Notes: generated by a model from the sequence alone, not told the origin. Positions 7,653-17,453 are shown, counted from the first letter of the stretch. The stretch is DNA of 64,000 bases from Bacillus cytotoxicus (GCF_023715645.1 NZ_JAMBOP010000020.1:20205-84204); one strand, 5' to 3'. A program made the numbers and translations.

Positions 7653-9761
7653 TTAAACATCGATCCTTTCCTCATACAACTCTTTTGGAATTTGTTGAAT
7701 TAAAGGTGAACATGTCCCTGAATAAAAAATCCATAAGTCATGTAGAGAACGAGTACATCCGACATATAACAATTTAGCATCTTGTCTTGTTTGTTTATAG
7801 TGAGTTGCATCTACATCCATAAGTAGTACTGCGTCGAATTCTAATCCTTTCGCTAAATAAACAGGGACAACTGAAATACCGCCTTCGTATTTACTTTGAT
7901 TCGCTTCTATTATATTTGTAGAAATACCATATTCTATGAGTTTCCCATATATCTCACGGCTCTCTTCCTCTGTCCGTCCGATAATCGCAATCGTTTTTAC
8001 ATTTTGTTCTTGCATCGTCTTTACAGTGGATAAAATGGATTGCAATTGATTATGTGTTGAGACGACTTTTACACTTTCACCGCTACGAAACACAGGATTA
8101 GCCAGTCCTACTGGAATATTCGCTGTTTGAATCACTTCATTTGCAAAATTAATAATTTCTTTTGTTGATCGATAACTTCTCGTTAATTCAAAGTACTGTG
8201 CATTGTGATCAAATACATCTTGAAACTGTTCCCAATTGTCAATACCTTGATATTCATGAATAGCTTGTGATAAATCACCTAAAATAGTAAAAGAATTGCC
8301 AAGTGTTAATTCTCTTAAAATGGAAAGTTGAAATGGTGAGAAGTCTTGCGCTTCATCAATTACGACATGGTAAAATTTTTGTCCAAGTTTTATGCCCTCT
8401 AAATAGTGATGAATATAAATGAGTGGTGCTAAATCTTCTAGTGCCACTTCTTTTTTCCGGCAGTTTTTTGCTGTTTCTTGTACAAGTTCAGTTGGCAACA
8501 CATTTGAAATATTTTCTTGTTTCAACAGCATACTGTAAAAGGATAGTGCTGTCATCTTCGGCCAACATTTGAAATAACTATTCATTCTTTGCGTCGCTTG
8601 TTTTTTTAATTGTTTCTTTTTATTTGTGTCTGAAACCATCTTGAGTTCCATCTCAATCCAACGCTTCATGCGAGCGACAATTCGCTCTCTTCGTTTTCCA
8701 ACTGGATAATGTTTATATTCTGCTTCAAACCATTGTTGAATTACCTTTCCATGTAATCCGGAACCATCCCACGGTTCAAAATCTTTCGTTAGCACTATGC
8801 TTTTCTCGTAGTTGGACAAACTTTGTTTGATAAATATTTGAAACTCGATTGATCCTTTTAATTTACCAGCCATGATATCGTCTTTATTTTTATCAATCGA
8901 GAATGCCTGTTGTAGTTGTCTATCAGCATTTTTTACAAGTACACTATTTTCTAAGGTATGTAATGCCCACTCTTGAAACGTAGTTTGATGAATATCACCA
9001 ACACCGAGCTCTGGTAACACGCTGGAAATATAATCGAGAAATATACTGTTTGGCGCAAAAACGATCATTTTTTCAGCGTTGAGCTGCTCTTGGTATTGAT
9101 AAATTAAAAAAGCAAGACGATGCAAAGCGATCGTTGTTTTCCCACTACCCGCAACACCTTGAATAATAAGAGGAACATTTTTTTCAGCACGAATAATATC
9201 ATTTTGTTCTGCTTGAATTGTTGAAACTATATCCTTTAATTTGTTATCTTTATTTTCCCCTAAACGATATAGAAGAAAATCATCTGCTAGTGAAAGATCT
9301 TCACTTCCCCTTACATATGTATCGACAACACGTTCGAGCATTTGCTTACGAATAGCAATGTTTCGTTTTAAGTGAACAATTCCTTCAACAATCCCTTCTG
9401 GTGAATCATAAAAAGCTAGATCTTCTCCTCCAGTAAACGAATAAAACATACTGGCAACAGGTGCCCGCCAATCAACAACGATTGGTTGGTGCGTTTCTTC
9501 ATCAGAAGCACCAACTTTACCAATATAAATTGGCGCTGGCTGTGCATGTCCTTCTTCTTGAAAATCTAATCGTCCAAAATAAGGTTCTTCACTGGCGATT
9601 CGAAGTTTTTGACGACTAGATTCTCGCAGCGTTTCAAGCACTTGTTCTGTAAAATTTTCCCCGTGATAAACAGGAATACTTTCTAGCTTCTTCAATTGGC
9701 AACTAATTTTCGAGAGCGTGGCATTTAATTTCTCTAACTCTAGTTCATAAATATTATTCAT
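7653..9761 (-). CDS. helD: HelD-like RNA polymerase recycling helicase (shorter paralogue)
   Basis: 702-residue superfamily 1 (UvrD/HelD) ATPase. The N-terminal coiled coil (ELEKLNATLSKISCQLKKLE) is followed by PYFGRLDF and PIVVDWRAPVASMFYSF, signatures of HelD proteins. Walker A is GVAGSGKTTIALHRLAFL near residue 205, Walker B is HVVIDEAQDFSPFQ, and later motifs include LTRSYRSTKEI and YVGCTRSLHDL. HelD removes stalled RNA polymerase from DNA. A second, longer HelD occurs at 45.2 kb. Confidence 0.85.
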   Translation of the reverse strand: MNNIYELELEKLNATLSKISCQLKKLESIPVYHGENFTEQVLETLRESSRQKLRIASEEPYFGRLDFQEEGHAQPAPIYIGKVGASDEETHQPIVVDWRAPVASMFYSFTGGEDLAFYDSPEGIVEGIVHLKRNIAIRKQMLERVVDTYVRGSEDLSLADDFLLYRLGENKDNKLKDIVSTIQAEQNDIIRAEKNVPLIIQGVAGSGKTTIALHRLAFLIYQYQEQLNAEKMIVFAPNSIFLDYISSVLPELGVGDIHQTTFQEWALHTLENSVLVKNADRQLQQAFSIDKNKDDIMAGKLKGSIEFQIFIKQSLSNYEKSIVLTKDFEPWDGSGLHGKVIQQWFEAEYKHYPVGKRRERIVARMKRWIEMELKMVSDTNKKKQLKKQATQRMNSYFKCWPKMTALSFYSMLLKQENISNVLPTELVQETAKNCRKKEVALEDLAPLIYIHHYLEGIKLGQKFYHVVIDEAQDFSPFQLSILRELTLGNSFTILGDLSQAIHEYQGIDNWEQFQDVFDHNAQYFELTRSYRSTKEIINFANEVIQTANIPVGLANPVFRSGESVKVVSTHNQLQSILSTVKTMQEQNVKTIAIIGRTEEESREIYGKLIEYGISTNIIEANQSKYEGGISVVPVYLAKGLEFDAVLLMDVDATHYKQTRQDAKLLYVGCTRSLHDLWIFYSGTCSPLIQQIPKELYEERIDV

Positions 9762-9864
9762 TTCTGGAATTCCCTCCCATTCGTTGGAATTTTCAGTCGA
9801 AGATTAATTGTATTAAAAATAGAACTTATAAGTCAAGTGTTTAGAGGGATTTTCTAAAAAAATC
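9762..9864. other. intergenic DNA upstream of helD
   Basis: Contains the helD ribosome binding site region (GGGAGGGAATTCC on the minus strand). No other recognisable feature before the repeat element begins. Confidence 0.5.
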
Positions 9865-10091
9865 GTAACTACTCAGTCACTCTATGAAAAACCGACAGAA
9901 AAGCATTTTTTTAAATAGGCCTGAGGAACTGGCTATGTATAGAGCGGTCAGGGCCTTTTCCTGCCACGTGCGAAGTTTTAAAACAAAGAAAGGTAACAAG
10001 ATGTAGGTCCGTTTTTACCTTCATGACAGCAATCTATATCCTGAAAAATAAAAATAACTTTCTATAGGTAATAAGGCGCGTATTTTCGCTA
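9865..10091 (+). mobile_element. TIR-type bcr1-chimeric MITE, right end lost
   Basis: Begins with the perfect terminal repeat GTAACTACTCAGTCA and CTCTATGAAAAACCGACAG, as in the intact copy at 61688. It continues through GGTCAGGGCCTTTTCCTGCC and ATGACAGCAATCTATAT to CTTTCTATAGGTAA. Similarity stops near 10091 and the right terminal repeat is absent, so this copy is truncated and immobile. Confidence 0.8.
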
Positions 10092-10179
10092 GAATCTAAG
10101 TGCTTTTGCAAAATCAAAAGGAGCTATCTCTCGAAGATCAGCCCCTTTTGAAAGTCACTTAGTTATTTTTTGAAGTTTA

Positions 10180-10650
10180 CTAATTCTTTACCCCTGTATG
10201 TTCAATAATGCGCTTCATCGCTTGAATTTGTCCTAAGTGATTTGCTTCATGCATTAATGTAAGACCTGCTAATTCTCCAACTGTTTCAAAAACCATAAAT
10301 GGTTTTTCCAGCGTTTCATTTAATCGTTCAGCAGGTATTTGTTGAAGACGAACTGACTGATCTTTCAACTCGATAATGAGTTTATCTACAGTAGGTACAT
10401 CATCTTTCCAATCAGCCGGCTTTGTACCGTTTCCAAATAACTCAATATAATTTGCAGGAAGATGGTTTGTTTTCTGTGGAAATCCAAACATAAACTGTTC
10501 AGCAACCGTTAATACATGACCGATATGCCAATGGATCGTGTTGTTAAAACCATCTGGCTGTACATTTACTATTTCCTCTGAAAGTGATTCTACGTTTTTA
10601 ATAAAATAACTTCTTGTCAACTCAAATTGCTTATATATAAGGTTATTCAT
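10180..10650 (-). CDS. DinB/YfiT superfamily protein
   Basis: 156-residue four-helix protein. The expected metal-binding histidines are seen in IHWHIGHVL near residue 42 and MHEANHLGQIQAM near 134. DinB-fold proteins include thiol transferases using bacillithiol and many without known substrate. AAAGGGGAG precedes the ATG. Monocistronic, with no nearby DNA-repair partner. Confidence 0.75.
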   Translation of the reverse strand: MNNLIYKQFELTRSYFIKNVESLSEEIVNVQPDGFNNTIHWHIGHVLTVAEQFMFGFPQKTNHLPANYIELFGNGTKPADWKDDVPTVDKLIIELKDQSVRLQQIPAERLNETLEKPFMVFETVGELAGLTLMHEANHLGQIQAMKRIIEHTGVKN

Positions 10651-10788
10651 ATCTTACTCCCCTTTCAAATTTCTCATACTCCTAAGCGTATGAGAAATCT
10701 AAATAAATTAGAAGTGGCACGAAAAAAATGGTTTACATTCTATACAAATCATTTATATCATTAAAGTTGAATGACAACATACAAGTTA

Positions 10789-12906
10789 TTATTTGTTCAT
10801 TTGAAAATAAGCACGAATCATAAAGTAGCTTACATTATCAGGAAGTTGTTCTTTTATAGCCTTCAATCCACCCTCAGCGCTCTCAATTGCAGTTGCAATC
10901 ATAGATTCATATTCTGTCGGAACAAAACTTGGCCAATCCACTTCCATTCCTTCTTCAAAACAACGAATTAAATGATTTTCGACAGTTTGCATAGACAACT
11001 CACGTGTTTCAGCAATATAAGAAAGTTCTTTCCCTTGCTTATACATTTCATACGTAGCATGATGAGAATTTTTTATTGCCTTTTTTGACTGCTTTCGTTC
11101 TGTTATTACTCCAGTGGCAACCATTGCATCTATATCTGGATTCTGTTCGAGGAAATTTGTGATAACTTGTAAAAATACATTACCATATTTATCAAGCTTA
11201 TGTTCCCCGATCCCTTTTACTCCGAGCATTTCCTCTCGTGTTGTCGGTAGTTTTACACACATATCTTTCAATGTTTGATCAGAGAAAATAACAAATGGTG
11301 GTACCCCTTCTCCTTGGGCAATTTCTTTACGCACATGACGTAACTCTTCGAATAGTGGATGATCTTTCACTATTTGTTTTGTTTCTACCCTTTCTTTTCG
11401 GAAAATAAGTTGGTTCCCAAGTAAAACATCTTTCCCTTTAGCTGTTACTTTTAATGTCGGATACGTGCCATGTTCAACGGCAATCAGTTCTTCTGAAATT
11501 AAAAACTCAATGAACTCACTTACTTCTTTTACACTTTGATTTGATAGCAATCCATACGTTGGCAACGTGTGGAAATTAAATTCCATCACCTTTTTATTTT
11601 TTGATCCTGTTAATACTTGCGCGATCATTTGTTTACCGAACCGTTGATTTGTTCGAATCATGCATGACAGTACCATTTGCGCTTCTTTTGTAACTTCAAC
11701 ACTATTTCGATCATCTGTACAATTACCGCAGCGACCACAATCTTGTTTTGGCTCTTCACCAAAATATTGTAAAATGAATGATTGTAAACAACTCTCTGTA
11801 TGGCAATAATCAGTCATATGTTGTAGTTTTTCTAGTTCATTAGAAAATCGCGATTCTCCAGTTGACTGATCAATTAAATAGCGTTGTACTTGTACATCCT
11901 GCGGTGAATATAACAAAATACATTCACTATCTAATCCGTCACGTCCTGCACGTCCTGCTTCTTGATAATAACTTTCCATGTTTTTTGGAAGTTGATAATG
12001 AATCACATACCGAATGTTTGATTTGTCAATTCCCATACCAAACGCAGATGTTGCAATCATTACATTTACTTCGTCTCGTAAAAACCGTTCTTGTTGTTCA
12101 TTACGGTCGCTATCAGACATACCAGCATGATAACGTGCGACAGAAACGTCTTCTTTATTTAATTTTTCATATAGCTGATCAACAACTTTACGCGTCGCTG
12201 CATAAATAATTCCCGATTCTTTTTTGTTTTGACGAATATACTCTGATAAAAAGGCATCACGATCCTGCCCCTTCACAACAGAAAACGATAAATTTTCTCG
12301 TTCAAAAGTTGTCATAATGGTATTTTGTTCTGCAATTTCTAAAGCACTACAAATATCTTGTCGTACTTGCGGCGTTGCTGTTGCTGTTAATGCAAGTACA
12401 ATTGGTTTTACCGGAAGATAATCAAGAACTCGATGAATATGTAAATAGCTTGGACGAAAATCATGTCCCCATTGTGAAATACAGTGTGCCTCATCAATCG
12501 CAATTAACGGGATTTTCATATCAATAAGTTGATCAATGAAGTCAATCGAATCAAGGCGCTCCGGTGCAATATATAACAATTTATAATGACCTTGCTTCGC
12601 TAGTTGAATACATTGATTTGCTTCTGTAATTGAAATTGAACTATTTATGTATGTTGCTGAAATCCCATTTTGTATTAAAGTATCAACTTGATCTTTCATA
12701 AGAGAAATAAGCGGAGAAATCACTAATGTCGTTCCCTCTAATACGAGTGCCGGAATTTGATAGCATAAAGATTTCCCGCCGCCTGTTGGCATAATACAAA
12801 CAGTGTCCTTACCGTCCAATACGTTTTTTATCGTTTCTTCTTGGCCACGTCTAAATGACGTATACCCGAAATAAGAAGATAACATTTGTTCTGCTTTTGT
12901 AAACAA
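10789..12906 (-). CDS. recQ: RecQ family ATP-dependent DNA helicase
   Basis: About 705 residues. Helicase core: FRRGQEETI, GGGKSLCYQIPAL (Walker A), DEAHCISQWGHDFRPSY (DEAH box), LALTATATP, and QEAGRAGRDG. A zinc-binding RQC part follows (CHTESCLQ with CGRCGNC), then an HRDC-like segment (FVIFSDQTLKDMC to LGVKGIGEHKLDKYG) and a C-terminal HTH-like extension. It unwinds DNA 3'-5' during recombination and repair. The frame is open to 12963, but a TTG at 12906 with GGTGA upstream, giving MFTKAEQMLSSYFGY, is preferred because a promoter lies inside the longer version. Confidence 0.9.
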   Translation of the reverse strand: MFTKAEQMLSSYFGYTSFRRGQEETIKNVLDGKDTVCIMPTGGGKSLCYQIPALVLEGTTLVISPLISLMKDQVDTLIQNGISATYINSSISITEANQCIQLAKQGHYKLLYIAPERLDSIDFIDQLIDMKIPLIAIDEAHCISQWGHDFRPSYLHIHRVLDYLPVKPIVLALTATATPQVRQDICSALEIAEQNTIMTTFERENLSFSVVKGQDRDAFLSEYIRQNKKESGIIYAATRKVVDQLYEKLNKEDVSVARYHAGMSDSDRNEQQERFLRDEVNVMIATSAFGMGIDKSNIRYVIHYQLPKNMESYYQEAGRAGRDGLDSECILLYSPQDVQVQRYLIDQSTGESRFSNELEKLQHMTDYCHTESCLQSFILQYFGEEPKQDCGRCGNCTDDRNSVEVTKEAQMVLSCMIRTNQRFGKQMIAQVLTGSKNKKVMEFNFHTLPTYGLLSNQSVKEVSEFIEFLISEELIAVEHGTYPTLKVTAKGKDVLLGNQLIFRKERVETKQIVKDHPLFEELRHVRKEIAQGEGVPPFVIFSDQTLKDMCVKLPTTREEMLGVKGIGEHKLDKYGNVFLQVITNFLEQNPDIDAMVATGVITERKQSKKAIKNSHHATYEMYKQGKELSYIAETRELSMQTVENHLIRCFEEGMEVDWPSFVPTEYESMIATAIESAEGGLKAIKEQLPDNVSYFMIRAYFQMNK

Positions 12907-12946
12907 AAAAGATTCACCTGCTTTTCTTAATCTTTCATCTACTAGT

Positions 12947-12955
12947 ATTATACCA
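12947..12955 (-). promoter_or_regulatory. extended -10 element for recQ
   Basis: On the minus strand TGGTATAAT forms an extended -10 about 40 bases upstream of the preferred recQ TTG start; no good -35 is visible. Confidence 0.45.
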
Positions 12956-13116
12956 TTAGTCAAAAGGCATTGTACTCTTTAACATATTTAACAAATCCTT
13001 CTTTAAATCCTCCCTTTACATTTAACATAAATCGATATATTTTATCAGTATCTTTTTGTATACTGAATAAATAGGCAGCACAAGCCCCCAACCTTAAAAT
13101 TCAGCAAAGGCAAATA

Positions 13117-13154
13117 AATTAGACGGGATTTGCGCTACCAGTAAAAGTCTAATT
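13117..13154 (+). promoter_or_regulatory. inverted repeat in leader of a hypothetical gene
   Basis: AATTAGAC (13117-13124) pairs with GTCTAATT (13147-13154). The right arm is also close to a following CTAATTAA at 13163, so two mutually exclusive pairings are possible. It lies 45 bases upstream of the next start codon. Role unknown. Confidence 0.35.
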
Positions 13155-13196
13155 AGTAAGGGCTAATTAAAGTTTCACTTTATAGGAGGCAACATT

Positions 13197-13565
13197 TTGA
13201 TTAACGCAATAGGTATCGCTTTTATTCTTTCTAAAAAACCTGAAAAGAAGAAAAAAGTTTATCTTAATGATAGATTTGCACTAATAGACATTTTTGAATC
13301 TAAAGACGTATATGATTCTGATGGTAACCCACTAGTTGAGCTAACATGTAAATATAGCATTTATTTAGATGAAAAATACTATTGTAAATCTCTCGATGAC
13401 TATACTGGACAAATATTCCCTTTTCTAAAGGAAAAAATCGGCAACGGACTTGTTAGAAATTTAAACTATTACTCTTCTCGTATTGATATATACGATAAAA
13501 AGCCACCAGTTAAGGAGATAAGGGGTCTTATGGAGCAAGTAATAAACTATACGAGACCAAACTAA
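13197..13565 (+). CDS. hypothetical protein (122 aa)
   Basis: TTG-initiated frame preceded by TATAGGAGGC, an excellent ribosome binding site. The product starts MINAIGIAFILSKKPEKKKK and continues with a mixed alpha/beta region containing LIDIFESKDVYDSDGNPLVE and CKYSIYLDEKYYCKSLDDY. No family is recognised, and no signal peptide or strong membrane segment is present. It stands alone, upstream of a bcr1 repeat. Confidence 0.65.
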   Translation: MINAIGIAFILSKKPEKKKKVYLNDRFALIDIFESKDVYDSDGNPLVELTCKYSIYLDEKYYCKSLDDYTGQIFPFLKEKIGNGLVRNLNYYSSRIDIYDKKPPVKEIRGLMEQVINYTRPN

Positions 13566-13575
13566 AAACTTAACA

Positions 13576-13747
13576 CAAAACCCCTTTTCTTTTTAGATGA
13601 CCCTGAGCGTCTGGCCATGGATAAAGCGGTCAGGGCCTTTTTCTGCCACATGCGATGTTTAAACACAGAGAGGAAAAAAGTTGCTGGTTACTTTTTGCTT
13701 GGTATGGCGGCGACTTGTGGGTTGGGAAGTCAAGGTGGATTTATATA
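13576..13747 (+). repeat. bcr1 repeat
   Basis: Near full-length copy: ACCCCTTTTCTTTTTAGATG, CGTCTGGCCATGGATAAAGC, GGTCAGGGCCTTTTTCTGCC, ACATGCGATGTTTAAACACA and terminal GGTGGATTTATAT. Confidence 0.8.
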
Positions 13748-13840
13748 TAACTGACACCTAGAATGATCTTAATGAAAATTCTCTTTATTTTTTCGCTAAC
13801 TACTTATTAATCTTCCTCATAAATCAAATTCTTTTATCTT

Positions 13841-14293
13841 TTACTGTATCTCATTATGATTTCCAACGGCATTCTTTAGCCTTTGCAACATATATCCAAT
13901 CCCTTTACAGCCTTCTAATGGATAAGAAATACACTCTTCTGGATATAACTTTGTCACTATTTTTTTATGCTTCTTTCCTGCAAGTAGCACAATTTCCTCG
14001 AAGTCTAGCAAGTCTTTATCGATCATTTGCTTGTTTAGTTGTTCTATATTTATAATCTCACTACTTTTCGAATTAAAAGCAAGATCATAGTTTTCTTTCA
14101 CTATATCGGTTGGCAGTAAAAATCCATGTTTGGCTGATAAAATAACCCAATGTGTAAAAAATTGAGAAGCATATGCTTGGCATGCCTTTCCGAATGGACT
14201 AATGTATACATCCTTTGCTTCTGTTGGTCCCTTATCAGGGTACTTATCCCAAATCTTCTTTTTCCCACATGGAATTATGCATAGTCTTTTCAT
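13841..14293 (-). CDS. DUF6884 / YaaA-like protein
   Basis: 150 residues beginning MKRLCIIPCGKKKIWDKYP. It has the PCGKKK loop, YISPFGKACQAYASQFF and VILSAKHGFLLPTDIVKENYD, the pattern of DUF6884 proteins distantly related to peroxide-stress YaaA. The C-terminus ends with YPLEGCKGIGYMLQRLKNA. The biochemical function is not established. AAGAGGTAAGAACG precedes the ATG. Single gene between a bcr1 repeat and ppaC. Confidence 0.65.
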   Translation of the reverse strand: MKRLCIIPCGKKKIWDKYPDKGPTEAKDVYISPFGKACQAYASQFFTHWVILSAKHGFLLPTDIVKENYDLAFNSKSSEIINIEQLNKQMIDKDLLDFEEIVLLAGKKHKKIVTKLYPEECISYPLEGCKGIGYMLQRLKNAVGNHNEIQ

Positions 14294-14468
14294 TATTACG
14301 TTCTTACCTCTTTTCTCTATACTCTATAATAAAATCATAACAGTTTTCTTACATAGATAAAAATATCAGCTTTCACTTTTCTTTCTACTCAATTTCTATT
14401 TTTCTTTATGAAATATGGTAAAGACAGACTTTCATATCCGAAATTTTATCCTTCCTAAAAACAAAAAA

Positions 14469-14499
14469 AGAACAAGCAGACTGTATTTCTGCTTGTTCT
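14469..14499. terminator. intrinsic terminator of ppaC
   Basis: AGAACAAGCAGA pairs with TCTGCTTGTTCT, with A-run on one side and T-run on the other. Confidence 0.85.
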
Positions 14500-14518
14500 T
14501 TTAGATCCAAAGTTACTC

Positions 14519-15451
14519 TTATAGAGCTTGGAATGTTTCTGTTAAAACAGGAACGATTTGTTTTTTTCGTGAAACAACACCTTTTAAAGTAGCTGTGTTG
14601 TTTTCTAACGTTACGTTGTATGCTTTTTCAACAACTTGTGCTGCTTTACCAATTGCAAGGCCAACAGAATCGTTTGTTAAAATATCTGTTACAACGAATA
14701 AGAATAGGTCTAAACCTTTTTCTTCTACTACTGCAGAGATTACTTTTTCTAATTCTGCTTTGTGTACAAGAACGTCATTTGTATCAACAGCGTTTACTTG
14801 TGCAATCTCAACTTTAGCAACGCCCATTTGGAATTCTTTTGCGTCAAGGGAAATTAATTGTCCCATTGTTTTACCGCTTAAATCAGCGCCAGCCTTTAAC
14901 ATATCTAAGCCGTAGCTATCTGCATCCACACCAGCAATTTCTGCTAATTCACGAGCTGCTGCTACATCTTGGTCTGTGCAAGTTGGAGATTTAAATAGTA
15001 AAGAATCAGAAATGATTGCAGATAACATTAATCCTGCAACTTCTTTACGAATTGCAACGCCGTTTTCTTTGTACATTTTATTTAAAATTGTAGCTGTACA
15101 GCCAACAGGCTCACAGCGGTAGTATAAAGGATCGCTCGTTTCAAAGTTAGCAATACGGTGGTGATCGATTACTTCTAATACACGAACAGATTCGATATCA
15201 TTCGCACTTTGTTGACGTTCGTTATGATCGACTAAAATAACATTCTCCACTTCGTTTGCTACTGTCTCAACAAAACGTGGTCCTTCGACTTTGAAATAAT
15301 CTAAAGCAAATTGTGTTTCACCGCTGATTTCGCCTAAACGAACAGGTTCAGCATCCATTCCTAATTCTTTCTTTAACTCTGCATATGCAATTGCAGAACA
15401 AATTGCATCTGTATCTGGGTTTTTATGCCCGAAAATAAGTACTTTTTCCAT
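14519..15451 (-). CDS. ppaC: manganese-dependent inorganic pyrophosphatase
   Basis: 310-residue family II pyrophosphatase of the DHH superfamily, hydrolysing PPi to two phosphates in the cytoplasm. Metal ligands are visible in [13 protein letters not shown] near residue 8, VDHNERQQS near 74, and the DHH motif [11 protein letters not shown] near 93. The C-terminal substrate-binding motif is [10 protein letters not shown] near 290. Length matches the family. GAGAGGTGA precedes the ATG. Monocistronic, closed by a strong terminator. Confidence 0.95.
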   Translation of the reverse strand: MEKVLIFGHKNPDTDAICSAIAYAELKKELGMDAEPVRLGEISGETQFALDYFKVEGPRFVETVANEVENVILVDHNERQQSANDIESVRVLEVIDHHRIANFETSDPLYYRCEPVGCTATILNKMYKENGVAIRKEVAGLMLSAIISDSLLFKSPTCTDQDVAAARELAEIAGVDADSYGLDMLKAGADLSGKTMGQLISLDAKEFQMGVAKVEIAQVNAVDTNDVLVHKAELEKVISAVVEEKGLDLFLFVVTDILTNDSVGLAIGKAAQVVEKAYNVTLENNTATLKGVVSRKKQIVPVLTETFQAL

Positions 15452-15699
15452 GATTTCACCTCTCTACAAAAGAATATCTTAAAGGGCAAGATATGACAAT
15501 ATTTTAAGCTAATTTTTTTAGAAATAATCGTGGTTTCTTTTAAAATTACGTGAAAAGTAGGGATTCTGTACCGATGTATAAGACTATTTTGCAAATAAAG
15601 TAAATGATATTTTTTTAGAAGCTTTGAATACATAGCTGCAGTAAAGCATATTTTCGAATATATTAACTTATTTTCTCTTTGAAAAGGAGGTTTACATAC
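15452..15699. other. divergent intergenic region ppaC / hydrolase
   Basis: AT-rich DNA that must hold promoters for the two divergent genes. No clear operator, repeat or RNA gene was recognised. Confidence 0.4.
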
Positions 15700-16524
15700 A
15701 TGCCTTATATGGAACTTGATAATGATGTGAATATATATTATGAAGATCAAGGACAAGGAACGCCAATTATATTTGTTCATGGGGTTTGGATGAGCAGTCG
15801 CTTTTTTCATAAACAACTACCGTATTTTAGTAAAAATCACCGTACAATTTCACTAGATTTACGAAGCCATGGCCGTTCTTCACACGTTCAATCCGGGCAT
15901 ACCATTGCAAACTATGCTCGCGATCTACAGGCATTTATTGAAAAATTATCCCTTGAGAACGTTATTTTAGTTGGCTGGTCTATGGGAGCATTTGTCGTTT
16001 GGGAATATTTAAAACAATTTGGAGAAAGCAATGTGACAGCCTCTGTTATCGTAGATGAACTAGCCTCCGATTTTAAATGGGCTGATTTTCCAATTGGGGC
16101 TTTTGATCTTCCGGCCCTTATTCATATTATGCGAGAAATGCAAATGAATCGAGTTGATTTTCTAAAAGAATTTATATCATTAATGTTCAAACATCCTCTT
16201 TCAAAAGATGATTTTGAGTGGATATTAAAAGAAGTGACAACGATCCCAGAATCTATCGCAAGTGCTATTTTATTTGACCAGTCTGTTGTCGATTATCGAG
16301 ACTTCCTAGCTCAAATTACGACCCCTACTTTACTTTGTTTCGGCAGAGAAGAAAAGCTCATTCCTGTTGCAGCAGGCGAACATTTACACAAGCACCTTCA
16401 AAACTCTCAGCTTATCATGTTTGAAAATAGCTGTCATTGTCCATTTTTAGAAGAAGCGGATAGTTTTAATAAAATAGTAGATCATTTCATTCAATCTATA
16501 GATAACAATAAAACACCTTTATGA
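15700..16524 (+). CDS. alpha/beta hydrolase
   Basis: 274 residues with the alpha/beta hydrolase fold: oxyanion loop FVHGVWMSSRFF near 25, DLRSHGRSS near 52, nucleophile elbow VGWSMGAFV near 89 and catalytic His in NSCHCPFLEEAD near 250. The acid position in FGREEKLIP has Glu where Asp is usual. The ATG at 15700 follows AAAAGGAGG by nine bases; an upstream TTG in frame lacks a site. Substrate unknown (esterase, lipase or haloperoxidase-like). Confidence 0.85.
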   Translation: MPYMELDNDVNIYYEDQGQGTPIIFVHGVWMSSRFFHKQLPYFSKNHRTISLDLRSHGRSSHVQSGHTIANYARDLQAFIEKLSLENVILVGWSMGAFVVWEYLKQFGESNVTASVIVDELASDFKWADFPIGAFDLPALIHIMREMQMNRVDFLKEFISLMFKHPLSKDDFEWILKEVTTIPESIASAILFDQSVVDYRDFLAQITTPTLLCFGREEKLIPVAAGEHLHKHLQNSQLIMFENSCHCPFLEEADSFNKIVDHFIQSIDNNKTPL

Positions 16525-16569
16525 AAATTCCTTTTGCTTTCTAAACATATATATTCTTTTACAAACAAA

Positions 16570-16606
16570 AAATAGCTGCCGAGATCGTTCATCTCAACAG
16601 CTATTT
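16570..16606. terminator. bidirectional terminator
   Basis: AAATAGCTG and CAGCTATTT form the outer stem with inner GAGAT/ATCTC, between the converging hydrolase and DUF2653 genes. Confidence 0.8.
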
Positions 16607-16610
16607 TATA

Positions 16611-16919
16611 TTACTCATAAGAATTATTTAAATTCGCAAGCGCGATAATACCTTCTTCATCGTGCAACTCAAGCTGTAATCTTGCAGCAAATGGATTAAT
16701 GTTATATTCCGTATCAAGCCATAAGCGAAGTGCCTCGATTAAATTTGCTTGAATTAAAATTTGCTGACGACCGTTTACTTCTACTTCAGCTGAGAAGCCG
16801 TAATCGTCATCGTACATCAGTTCAATCAATACTTGTTCTGGAGGAACTTGACGTTTTTGTGCAATATATACACAAAGGGCGTTAATCAGCTCTTGTTCAG
16901 ATATTTTTATCGTTTCCAT
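16611..16919 (-). CDS. DUF2653 (YxcD-like) protein
   Basis: 102 residues, acidic, cytosolic. METIKISEQELINALCVYIA followed by QVPPEQVLIELMYDDDYGFS matches the DUF2653 family (B. subtilis YxcD) as I remember it. Function is unknown. The start overlaps the end of the upstream membrane-protein gene by 13 bp, so the two are translationally coupled. Confidence 0.65.
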   Translation of the reverse strand: METIKISEQELINALCVYIAQKRQVPPEQVLIELMYDDDYGFSAEVEVNGRQQILIQANLIEALRLWLDTEYNINPFAARLQLELHDEEGIIALANLNNSYE

Positions 16920-17359
16920 GCTGCTTCTTCCACCCGTTTCTTACGTTGATCTTTAAAATATTTAAATGCGCGAACTGCTAATATTACGATTCCAGCCATT
17001 ACTAGCATATTTACCATAAATGCTAATACAGAACCAAGTGCACCCATGTGACCAAACATGCTTCCCATTAATAAACCACCAAGACCACCAAGTAAAAGAC
17101 CTTTCATAAAGCCACCTTTATTACTTTTTGGTGCTGTATTTGTTGCTTTTGTTTTGGAATCCGTTGTTTTATTTGCATTTACATTCGAATCTTTTTTATT
17201 CAAATCTACTTTTGATTTTTGTGTTTGACTTGAACTTGGAGTATATGATTTTTTACCAGATTTGTAGCTTTTTGCATAAGCGCTATCCACTGAAACGAAA
17301 CTACCTGCAGCAAAGACAAACATAAATGCTGTCAATATTGTAACCATTTTTTTTAACAT
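16907..17359 (-). CDS. secreted/membrane-anchored protein with low-complexity linker
   Basis: 150 residues. An N-terminal signal peptide with LTAFMFVFAAGSFVSVDSAYA-like composition ends at a probable AYA-K cleavage site near residue 29. A Ser/Thr/Lys/Asn-rich linker spans about 30-80, followed by a glycine-rich segment (GGFMKGLLLGGLGGLLMGS) and a hydrophobic helix with a basic tail. The C-terminal layout recalls Tim44-like small proteins, but no family is assigned. Coupled to the DUF2653 gene. Confidence 0.65.
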   Translation of the reverse strand: MLKKMVTILTAFMFVFAAGSFVSVDSAYAKSYKSGKKSYTPSSSQTQKSKVDLNKKDSNVNANKTTDSKTKATNTAPKSNKGGFMKGLLLGGLGGLLMGSMFGHMGALGSVLAFMVNMLVMAGIVILAVRAFKYFKDQRKKRVEEAAWKR

Positions 17360-17453
17360 ATACTATTCATGCTCCTTCTACTATAAATATTTATCATTTC
17401 TACCCTTCTCTTAAACTATGAAAAAGATAGATGATTTTTAAAGTAAACAAAAA

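Noticed and set aside
15373-15816. 147-codon minus-strand ORF over the start of ppaC and the hydrolase gene
   Set aside because: Covers two real gene starts in other frames and an intergenic promoter region.
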